From the NCBI GenBank assembly GCA_017941505.1, contig JAGAWH010000074.1, positions 1 through 14,516 of the forward strand: 14,516 nt of DNA. The letters run 5' to 3'. A model generated the notes under the pieces. That model worked only from the letters and a program-made list of their open reading frames with translations. It ran no database searches and had not been told where the DNA came from. Each line of letters starts with the position of its first letter. Position 1 is the stretch's first letter. Position numbers and translations under genes: made by a program. The stretch is from Faecalicoccus sp. (GTDB taxonomy: Bacteria; Bacillota_I; Bacilli_A; Erysipelotrichales; Erysipelotrichaceae). Of the stretch, positions 1 through 5,286 are shown in pieces.

Positions 1-109
1 CGGACTGTATGGACAAACCTGGAAATCTGCATCAAAAACACAAGGCCAGAGAGCCTGCGGAAAGGAACTGGTAGAATAATGGCGGTGATTCAGGTCTTGA
101 AGGGGTAAA
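1..109 (+). other. possible 3' end of a gene cut by the window edge (unidentified)
   Basis: Two plus-strand frames are open from the left edge, one stopping at TAA 77-79 and one at TAA 107-109. Neither gives a tail I recognise. A hairpin at 116-153 lies just downstream, as expected after a gene end, so this may be the last 25-35 codons of a CDS that starts outside the window. It could equally be degraded sequence such as the edge of an old insertion element. The call rests only on open frames and position. Confidence 0.2.
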
Positions 110-115
110 AAATAA

Positions 116-153
116 CCTCTCTCAAACGCTTTATAAAGCGGTATTGAGAGAGG
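116..153. terminator. long nested hairpin, probable terminator
   Basis: The arms CCTCTCTCAA (116-125) and TTGAGAGAGG (144-153) pair perfectly over 10 bp. They enclose a second palindrome, CGCTTTATAAAGCG (127-140), so the whole can fold as one extended hairpin. There is no T-run directly after it on the plus strand; the first is about 17 nt further on. On the minus strand the stem is followed within a few bases by TTATTTTTT, so it fits a leftward terminator better, or an AT-flanked bidirectional one. No gene is visible that would need a leftward stop here, so its client is probably the gene cut at the left edge. Confidence 0.5.
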
Positions 154-348
154 GCAAATTCTATAAAATTTTTTCTAAAATGTGGAAAAACCCTATTGAC
201 AAGATTTTTCAACATTTATCGGTGAATAGTAACCACAGCTAAATATTTTTTAGAAATTACAGTAGAGCTTTAGGCCATTTCGTGTTATATTATTAGGGCA
301 TTAATATTAAGGGGACATAGAGAAGAAAGTTTTTAGGAGGCTCCTCAT
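154..348 (+). promoter_or_regulatory. upstream region and extended -10 promoter of the metallopeptidase gene
   Basis: About 195 bp of AT-rich sequence without a credible ORF. The best promoter is an extended -10, TGT followed by TATATT at 286-291, 58 bp before the ATG; the matching -35 position (263-268, TAGAGC) is poor. A lone TTGACA at 196-201 has no -10 at a workable distance. The ribosome binding site AGGAGG is at 335-340, 8 nt before the ATG. Confidence 0.5.
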
Positions 349-1023
349 ATGTCAAGCAAACAAAAAAATGCACCCAGGTTGAATGCGATACCGGATTATT
401 CGGTGAAGGTTACTAAGAAAAAGGGAATTCATATGCGTGTGAGCGCAAGAGGGGAACTGGTCGTTCACGCTAATCCATTTATGACAAAACAGGAAATCGA
501 TCAATTTGTATTAACACATCTTGACGATGTATTTTTTCGCTTAAAAGAACCAACCGTGCGATTATTCGGAAAAAGCTTCCGCATTCGACAAGTCAGCGGC
601 AAAACAAATCATGTATCAACTTGTGATAATGAGTTGATCTTACAGACAAAAGAAGGCGCTGATCAAAAAGCAGTTTTTGATCAGTTCATTAGACAATACG
701 CAAAAGAGGTTTTAGAAGATATTGCCTCTATGATTATCCTACGTTTCAATGAGTATCAGTTAACTCTTCCTGAAATTAAGGTTCGAACAATGAAATCCAG
801 CTGGGGTGTCTGCCATCCCGAAAAGAATTCAGTTACTTTAAATTTTGAATTGGTTCATTATCCTGTTGAGTTTGTGGAATACGTTATCTGCCATGAATTT
901 GTACATCTCCTGGAACCAAATCATTCTGACCAATTCTACGGTATTTTAAATAAGGTTATGCCGGATTATAAACGGCGTATTGATCTGATCGAAATCTGTA
1001 CCGAAAAACAGTATCTTATGTAG
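349..1023 (+). CDS. YgjP-like (DUF45/M48-type) zinc metallopeptidase domain protein
   Basis: A 224-residue cytoplasmic protein of the YgjP/DUF45 family, distant relatives of SprT and M48 gluzincins. The C-terminal half carries the family signature: SSWGVC (about 149-154), a segment rich in N, L and P, then HEFVH at 182-186 with H192 six residues later as the third zinc ligand and E183 as the expected catalytic base. The N-terminal part (about 15-70) matches the usual beta-rich region of the family. No signal peptide or membrane segment is visible. The ATG at 349 is chosen because AGGAGG ends 8 nt upstream. The last codons and the stop form part of a terminator hairpin, so the gene is monocistronic. 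The substrate of this family is not established; a house-cleaning protease or peptidase role is inference from the motif. Confidence 0.85.
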   Translation: MSSKQKNAPRLNAIPDYSVKVTKKKGIHMRVSARGELVVHANPFMTKQEIDQFVLTHLDDVFFRLKEPTVRLFGKSFRIRQVSGKTNHVSTCDNELILQTKEGADQKAVFDQFIRQYAKEVLEDIASMIILRFNEYQLTLPEIKVRTMKSSWGVCHPEKNSVTLNFELVHYPVEFVEYVICHEFVHLLEPNHSDQFYGILNKVMPDYKRRIDLIEICTEKQYLM

Positions 1024-1037
1024 ATACTGTTTTTTTT
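1008..1037 (+). terminator. terminator overlapping the stop codon of the metallopeptidase gene
   Basis: ACAGTATC (1008-1015) and GATACTGT (1023-1030) form a perfect 8-bp stem around a 7-nt loop, followed by a T-run to 1037. The TAG stop (1021-1023) lies in the loop and stem, so the last codons are part of the terminator. A five-A run before the stem gives it some capacity in the opposite direction too. Confidence 0.85.
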
Positions 1038-1040
1038 GGT

Positions 1041-1069
1041 AAAAGAAAAAGATTGCGCTGGGCAATCTT
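1041..1069 (-). terminator. terminator of the aroE-aroK fusion gene
   Basis: Read on the minus strand, AAGATTGC and GCAATCTT (plus positions 1062-1069 and 1049-1056) pair over 8 bp around a 5-nt loop and run into TTTTTCTTTT. The stop codon TAA (1070-1068) overlaps the base of the stem. It lies back to back with the terminator of the convergent gene. Confidence 0.85.
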
Positions 1070-2324
1070 ATAAAAGATGTTCAATACTTTGTTTACTTAA
1101 TAAATAATGAATCGCATCATCAACGGCTCTGGCAATGGTATCATCATTTTCAAGAATGAAATTACTATAAGATTCATACAAATCTTTTCTTCTGTTATAA
1201 AGATTTTCAATGCCCTGATTCAATACCGGACGATCCGCATTTTTACGCATTAAGTTTTCTAACGGCCTGCGAATATAAATTATCGTTCCGTTCAAAGATA
1301 GATATTTCATGTTTTCTTCACGAAGGATTACGCCACCTCCACAGGAAAGAATGGATCCTGTCTTACCGGCAAATTCCTTGACAATCTCAGTTTCTAAGTC
1401 ACGGAAATATGCTTCGCCTTCCGTATTAAAGATATCCGCAATGATACGGTTATATTTCTTTTCCAGCTCTTTATCTAAATCATAAAAAGGTAAGCCAAGA
1501 CCATCACGGATACCGGCACCGATCATCGATTTTCCAGCGCTTGGCATTCCAATCAAGACAACATTTCTTTGCGACATCGTGATATCTTCAATCAATTTCT
1601 GCGGGTCGCATTCAACCTCTTCCGAAAGGAAGAATGAAGCAGCTCTAACTGCCTGGTAGACCAACATCGCAAGACCATTGGCACATGGTATCTGTTTCTC
1701 TTTAGACAAACGGATAAGCTGTGTTTGAAGCGGATTATAAATCGCATCAAACACAAATTCTAATTGTGTAAAATGATTGAGTTCAATCGATAATTCATCC
1801 AGCTTTGGATACATGCCTGCCGGTGTGGCATTGATGATAATATCGGCATCTTTATACTTTGTATATGCATCCTTGTAAGAGATGGTATCGTTGGCTTCCT
1901 TATAGTATACAACCTGTACTTCTTTGGCACCTTGATCTTTACAGACAGCCTGGAAAGCTTTAGATGCTCCACCTTTTCCAAATATGAGAACCTTCTTATC
2001 TTTTAAATGAATGTTGTGCTTATCAAATGTATATACAATGCCATTATAATCGGTATTGGTTCCCTTCAGAATTCCATCTTTATTAACAACACAATTAACA
2101 GCACCGATCGCTTTTGCCTTATCATCTAATACATCGCAATGCTTATACGCAATCTGCTTATAAGGGATGGTCACATTGACCGCATTAAAGCGGGGATTTA
2201 AAAAGAAATCATCGATTGATTCAGGTTCTACTTCAATCAATTCATATTTATATTTTTCAAATGATTCATGAATCATTTTCGAAAAACTGTGTTTTAAATG
2301 TCTTCCGACAAGTCCGTATGTCAT
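1068..2324 (-). CDS. aroE-aroK: bifunctional shikimate dehydrogenase / shikimate kinase (AroE-AroK fusion)
   Basis: A 418-residue fusion catalysing two consecutive steps: 3-dehydroshikimate to shikimate (NADPH-dependent), then shikimate to shikimate 3-phosphate (ATP). Residues 1 to about 245 are AroE: the substrate loop HSFS near the N-terminus, NVTIPYK with catalytic Lys56, NTDYNG with catalytic Asp92, and the nucleotide loop GKGGASKA (about 116-123). After a short linker comes the kinase (about 251-418): Walker A GMPSAGKS (259-266), DLD (282-284), the Arg of GEAYFRDLE (about 303-311), CGGG (328-331), the lid Arg in NADRPV and a C-terminal RRKDLY. Both halves look active. The start is the ATG at 2324, with GGAGGTG 7 nt upstream; an in-frame GTG at 2333 lies inside that ribosome binding site and is rejected. 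It is divergent from aroD. Confidence 0.95.
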   Translation of the reverse strand: MTYGLVGRHLKHSFSKMIHESFEKYKYELIEVEPESIDDFFLNPRFNAVNVTIPYKQIAYKHCDVLDDKAKAIGAVNCVVNKDGILKGTNTDYNGIVYTFDKHNIHLKDKKVLIFGKGGASKAFQAVCKDQGAKEVQVVYYKEANDTISYKDAYTKYKDADIIINATPAGMYPKLDELSIELNHFTQLEFVFDAIYNPLQTQLIRLSKEKQIPCANGLAMLVYQAVRAASFFLSEEVECDPQKLIEDITMSQRNVVLIGMPSAGKSMIGAGIRDGLGLPFYDLDKELEKKYNRIIADIFNTEGEAYFRDLETEIVKEFAGKTGSILSCGGGVILREENMKYLSLNGTIIYIRRPLENLMRKNADRPVLNQGIENLYNRRKDLYESYSNFILENDDTIARAVDDAIHYLLSKQSIEHLL

Positions 2325-2353
2325 AAATCTCACCTCCGGAAAATATAGTTTAG

Positions 2354-2382
2354 ATTTTAAACGAAAACTGCGTAAAGTGCAA
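2354..2382 (-). promoter_or_regulatory. promoter of aroE-aroK
   Basis: On the minus strand, TTGCAC (plus 2377-2382) is separated by exactly 17 bp from TAAAAT (plus 2354-2359), about 30 bp before the ATG. It overlaps the region upstream of the aroD -10, so the two divergent genes share a promoter region and may be controlled together. Confidence 0.6.
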
Positions 2383-2386
2383 AGGT

Positions 2387-2392
2387 TATACT
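2387..2392 (+). promoter_or_regulatory. candidate -10 of aroD
   Basis: TATACT lies 34 bp before the aroD ATG and would give a leader of roughly 28 nt. The expected -35 position has no good match and falls between the elements of the divergent aroE-aroK promoter. A second candidate, TGT-TAGAAT (TAGAAT at 2401-2406), would leave almost no leader and is less likely. Confidence 0.4.
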
Positions 2393-2426
2393 ACTTATGT
2401 TAGAATGTTTTAGAGGTGATAGAAAC

Positions 2427-3104
2427 ATGAAACCCAAGACAATATGTCCTATCTTTGCACATAATGATGATTCTTATTTTGAAGACTTAAAGAAAATTGA
2501 TGAAAGCGGCTGTGATATTATAGAAATACGTATGGATGCTTTAATTGATGAAGATCCAACCAACTGGCTGGAAGTGTTTAAACAGTCGTATGATTCTGTT
2601 CAAACGAAGATACTTGCGACAATTCGTACATCAAAAGAGGGCGGAAAAGCGGCAGTAGACGGTCCGAAATATAATCAATATATCCAGGCTTTATTTGCCT
2701 TTGAAAATATTTATGTAGATGTAGAGTTACCGTATGCGGCATTTATTAAAGAAATTGATACTTACCGCAACCGTATATTTTTAAGTAAGCACTACTTTAA
2801 TCACACTCCGAAAGATTTAAAGAGAATTTGGGAGTCCATGGATCCATATACTCCTTTTGTTAAAAAAATAGCCTGTATGCCGGAAACTGTTGATGATGTT
2901 GCTCGATTATTAATCAGCTGTTATGAACATAAAACCGATTCCAAAAAGCTTGCGATATCCATGTCGAAACTTGGAAGCGTATCCCGGGTTGCCGGATTTG
3001 TGTTTGGATCTGAATTTACGTTTACTACATTAACGGAATCCAGTGCTCCGGGACAGATTCCGTTGGAAAAAATGAACGAAATTATGGACTTATTGGTCGA
3101 ATGA
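2427..3104 (+). CDS. aroD: type I 3-dehydroquinate dehydratase
   Basis: A 225-residue class I dehydroquinase that dehydrates 3-dehydroquinate to 3-dehydroshikimate through a Schiff base, third step of the shikimate pathway, in the cytoplasm. All family landmarks are present: EIRMD (E33, R35, D37), SKHYF with general-base His122, KKIACMP with the Schiff-base lysine (most likely Lys147), SVSRVAG with Arg187 and the FGSEFTF strand, and APGQI with Gln210. Length is normal for the family. The start is the ATG at 2427 with AGAGGTGAT about 6 nt upstream; an in-frame ATG at 2397 lies before that site and is not used. Its product is the substrate of the divergent AroE-AroK fusion. There is no clear terminator between it and hpf, so read-through is possible. 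Confidence 0.96.
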   Translation: MKPKTICPIFAHNDDSYFEDLKKIDESGCDIIEIRMDALIDEDPTNWLEVFKQSYDSVQTKILATIRTSKEGGKAAVDGPKYNQYIQALFAFENIYVDVELPYAAFIKEIDTYRNRIFLSKHYFNHTPKDLKRIWESMDPYTPFVKKIACMPETVDDVARLLISCYEHKTDSKKLAISMSKLGSVSRVAGFVFGSEFTFTTLTESSAPGQIPLEKMNEIMDLLVE

Positions 3105-3135
3105 CTAAGGTAATTAAGTAAATATACCGAAAAAG

Positions 3136-3161
3136 TGCTAAAATATGAGTATTAAAGGAGG
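3136..3161 (+). promoter_or_regulatory. extended -10 promoter and ribosome binding site of hpf
   Basis: TGC followed by TAAAAT (3139-3144) is an extended -10; the -35 position is weak. AAAGGAGG (3154-3161) is 9 nt before the ATG. The short leader and strong Shine-Dalgarno suggest high expression. Confidence 0.5.
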
Positions 3162-3170
3162 TTTACTAAT

Positions 3171-3692
3171 ATGAAAGTAAAAGTAGTTGGAAAAAACATA
3201 ACAGTAACCCAGGACATTACCGAGAGACTTAATAAAAAGCTCTCCGTACTTACAAAGTACTTTATTATTGATGAGAATTCCGTAGCGAATGTCTTAATCA
3301 CAAGATATCCGCACAAAGAGAAAGTAGAGGTAACAATCCCTACTAAATTCGCCCTTCTTAGAGCGGAAGTCACTGACGAAAAGGTTGAAGATGCCATTGA
3401 CCGTGTAGTTGACAAGCTCGAAGATCAGATCCGCCGGCAGAAGACACGCCTGTCCAGACATTCAAAAGAATCTTTGGCGGATGCCTTTATTCAGATGGAA
3501 ATCGACGACGATGCCGATGAAGTTGTAAAGACAAAATCCATCGTACCGGAAGTATTATCTCTGGAAGATGCCATCATGAATATGGAATTAATCGGTCATG
3601 ATTTCTATATCTACACCGATGATGAAACCGATAAAATCGCCGTTGTATACCGTCGTAGAGACGGAGGATACGGATTAATAGAAACCGAATAA
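3171..3692 (+). CDS. hpf: long-form ribosome hibernation promoting factor
   Basis: A 173-residue long HPF. The N-terminal domain (about 1-95) has the beta-alpha-beta-beta-beta-alpha layout that binds the 30S decoding region and blocks mRNA and tRNA. An acidic linker (about 110-118) leads to the C-terminal dimerisation domain (about 120-173) with the hallmark segments LEDAIMNMELIGHDFYIY and VVYRRRDGGYGLIE. In Bacillota the long form joins two 70S ribosomes into inactive 100S dimers in stationary phase or stress. The gene has its own promoter and its own terminator (3703-3731). Short-form HPF and YfiA lack the C-terminal domain, so the assignment is firm. Confidence 0.97.
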   Translation: MKVKVVGKNITVTQDITERLNKKLSVLTKYFIIDENSVANVLITRYPHKEKVEVTIPTKFALLRAEVTDEKVEDAIDRVVDKLEDQIRRQKTRLSRHSKESLADAFIQMEIDDDADEVVKTKSIVPEVLSLEDAIMNMELIGHDFYIYTDDETDKIAVVYRRRDGGYGLIETE

Positions 3693-3702
3693 TAGATTTA
3701 TC

Positions 3703-3734
3703 ACTCTGCAGCCTGCCTGCAGAGTTCTTTTATT
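3703..3734 (+). terminator. terminator of hpf
   Basis: ACTCTGCAG (3703-3711) and CTGCAGAGT (3717-3725) form a perfect 9-bp stem with a 5-nt loop, followed by the T-rich tract TTCTTTTATTT. Confidence 0.9.
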
Positions 3735-3804
3735 TCTAAAATAAAGAAACTCGCTAAAGTTCCTTAAATCTATCTATGAAAAAACTTTTCAAATTAAATA
3801 AATA

Positions 3805-3830
3805 TGCTATAATGTGGGATATAAGGAGGT
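3805..3830 (+). promoter_or_regulatory. extended -10 promoter and ribosome binding site of sepF
   Basis: TGC plus the perfect -10 TATAAT (3808-3813) is an extended -10; the -35 position is poor. AAGGAGGT (3823-3830) follows, 8 nt before the ATG at 3839, giving a very short leader. This probably drives sepF, ylmH and perhaps the T-box/ileS unit. Confidence 0.65.
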
Positions 3831-3838
3831 TTTATCTC

Positions 3839-4291
3839 ATGGGATTTATGGATAAAGTGAAAGACTTTGTAGCTCCAATCGACGACGACGAATACGATGA
3901 ATACGAAGAAGATGAAGTTCAGCCTGCTCCAGTAGCTCAGCCGGAACCGGAACCTCAGAATCGTTACGAAAGACCGAGAAGTCGTGCTAATGCTTCTAAT
4001 TTGAATTCAAACACTAAGATGGTATTATTTGAGCCGAGAAGTTTCGGGGAAGCAGAAGAAGTTGGTCAGCGTTTAAAAGAAGGACGTGCAGTTGTAGTTA
4101 ACCTTCATAAGTTAGATCGTGACTATGCACAGCGCACTATCGATTTCTTGACCGGTGTTGTATTCGCATTAGACGGAAAAATCCAGAAGGTTGGACAGAA
4201 TGTAATTCTTTGTTCACCAGCTCAGATTGGTGTTCAGGGTTCTATCTCTCTGGGTGACCCGGATGATCTCGAAGAAGACTCAGAAGAGTAG
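3839..4291 (+). CDS. sepF: cell division protein SepF
   Basis: A 150-residue SepF, the membrane anchor and bundling partner of FtsZ at the division septum. It has the expected three parts: an N-terminal amphipathic helix (MGFMDKVKDF, 1-10) for membrane binding, an acidic then proline-rich linker (14-55), and the SepF core domain (about 58-136) with MVLFEPRSF, the segment RAVVVNLHKLD and DFLTGVVFALDG. The start at 3839 is set by AAGGAGGT 8 nt upstream; more upstream in-frame ATGs precede the promoter. The 3' end overlaps ylmH by 29 nt in another frame, suggesting translational coupling. The usual ylmG and divIVA neighbours are not present between here and ileS. Confidence 0.95.
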   Translation: MGFMDKVKDFVAPIDDDEYDEYEEDEVQPAPVAQPEPEPQNRYERPRSRANASNLNSNTKMVLFEPRSFGEAEEVGQRLKEGRAVVVNLHKLDRDYAQRTIDFLTGVVFALDGKIQKVGQNVILCSPAQIGVQGSISLGDPDDLEEDSEE

Positions 4292-5045
4292 AATCTCACA
4301 TACAAATCAAAGCTATTATAAAGGTCATGAATTGTTTGCAGCCCGAATACAGGATCTTATTTCAGCCTGCAGGGGTAGGACTCAACCAGTTCTGACCTCT
4401 TTTTTATCGCCTTCGGAAATGGAACTGGTCAAACAGATCACACCCGGAGATATAAATGTTTCCTTTTACGGAGGTTATGAAAATGCCGAAAGGCAGGTAG
4501 CTTGTATTATGCCTGAGGGATTCGAACCGAAATACGATATCGATATTCTGTATACTTCCTATCGTCCTGTATCACGCCCGTTAACACATCGTGATGTTCT
4601 GGGCGGTTTGATGCATTTGGGAATCGACCGGTCATGGTTAGGAGATTTTATCGTTACCGATAAAGAAATTACGATACTGTGCAAAGAATCGATGTCTGAT
4701 TTTATCTGCACCGAATTTCGCTTGATTGGACGCTGTCCCGTCCATTTTGAAATTCGCAATGATTTACAGATACAGCCGGGAAAAAGGGAAGTGATCCAGG
4801 TGAATGCAGCCAGTCTAAGAATGGATGTGGTCGTTGCATCACTTTCGCATTGTTCCCGTTCAAAAGCTGCGGAAAAAATACGACAGGGATATGTCAAATT
4901 GAATGATGTTGTTCTTGAAGAAAACAGACAATTATGCAATAATGACTTTGTTTCGATTCGGAAATGCGGTCGCTTCCGTTTTCTGGGTATTAAAAGTACC
5001 ACAAGAAAGGATCGATTGATTCTTGAATTTGAACAATATCAATAA
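4263..5045 (+). CDS. ylmH: YlmH family S4-domain RNA-binding protein
   Basis: A 260-residue YlmH, the size expected for the family (about 257-260). The N-terminal part includes VLTSFLSPSE; a central segment carries the family signature THRDVLGGLMHLGIDRSWLGDF (about 108-129); the C-terminal S4 RNA-binding domain (about 184-245) starts at SLRMDVVV and contains SRSKAAEKIRQGYVKLN. YlmH of Bacillus subtilis has been reported to bind the 50S subunit and to take part in ribosome-associated quality control, overlapping with RqcP. The ATG at 4263 lies inside sepF and has only a weak ribosome binding site (GGTGA), so translation is probably coupled; a TTG at 4332 behind AAAGGT is a less likely start that would shorten the N-terminus. 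No terminator separates it from the T-box leader. Confidence 0.9.
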   Translation: MISKKTQKSRISHTNQSYYKGHELFAARIQDLISACRGRTQPVLTSFLSPSEMELVKQITPGDINVSFYGGYENAERQVACIMPEGFEPKYDIDILYTSYRPVSRPLTHRDVLGGLMHLGIDRSWLGDFIVTDKEITILCKESMSDFICTEFRLIGRCPVHFEIRNDLQIQPGKREVIQVNAASLRMDVVVASLSHCSRSKAAEKIRQGYVKLNDVVLEENRQLCNNDFVSIRKCGRFRFLGIKSTTRKDRLILEFEQYQ

Positions 5046-5048
5046 GCA

Positions 5049-5264
5049 ATGAAAAAGACACGTTAAAGAAATGATGCATTTAAGAGAGCAGTCGGCCGGT
5101 GAAATGACTGTATGATACTTTCTTTAATATCCCTTTGGAGCTGTTTTCTGAAATCAAGTAAGAAAATCCGGGTCGTACCGTTATCATACGAAGTAAGTGT
5201 GCGGCATTATGCCGCAAACTAAGGTGGTACCGCGTTTTGACGTCCTTAGAAGGGGCGTTTTTTT
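5049..5264 (+). promoter_or_regulatory. isoleucine T-box leader of ileS
   Basis: A tRNA-sensing transcription attenuator. Stem I has TTAAAGAAA (5063-5071) paired with TTTCTTTAA (5119-5127), an AGAGAG segment and a distal CAGTC/GACTG hairpin. The likely specifier is ATC (5129-5131), just below that helix, matching tRNA-Ile. Stem II can form from TTTTCT (5144-5149) and AGAAAA (5161-5166); stem III is GCGGCA/TGCCGC (5201-5215). The T-box AAGGTGGTACCGCG is at 5221-5234, with TGGT (5225-5228) able to pair with the ACCA end of an uncharged tRNA. CTAAGG (5219-5224) pairs with CCTTAG (5244-5249) in the antiterminator, competing with the terminator at 5240-5264. Uncharged tRNA-Ile should therefore switch ileS on. 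The specifier position is my fold, not a model search. Confidence 0.93.
5240..5264 (+). terminator. T-box attenuator terminator
   Basis: ACGTCCT (5240-5246) pairs with AGGGGCGT (5251-5258, including G-U pairs) and is followed by seven T. Its left arm contains the CCTTAG used by the competing antiterminator. Confidence 0.88.
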
Positions 5265-5286
5265 ATTGTATAAAGGAGAGGAAAGA

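Noticed and set aside
181..189. DnaA-box-like TGTGGAAAA
   Set aside because: A single site with one mismatch, no cluster and no dnaA or dnaN nearby; not an origin.
335..345. Self-complementary ribosome binding site AGGAGGCTCCT
   Set aside because: The loop would be one base, so no stable hairpin that hides the site can form.
2325..2333. GTG start for aroE-aroK
   Set aside because: The GTG is part of the GGAGGTG ribosome binding site of the ATG at 2324.
3744..3765. Imperfect hairpin upstream of sepF
   Set aside because: Mismatched 8-bp A-T-rich stem without T-run; the hpf terminator just before it already explains the gap.
3776..3838. 21-residue extension of SepF
   Set aside because: It contains the -10 box and the ribosome binding site, and would add residues before the membrane-binding helix.
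5197..5286. 30-residue extension of IleS
   Set aside because: The segment encodes the T-box antiterminator and terminator; the ATG at 5287 has its own ribosome binding site and gives a normal IleS N-terminus.
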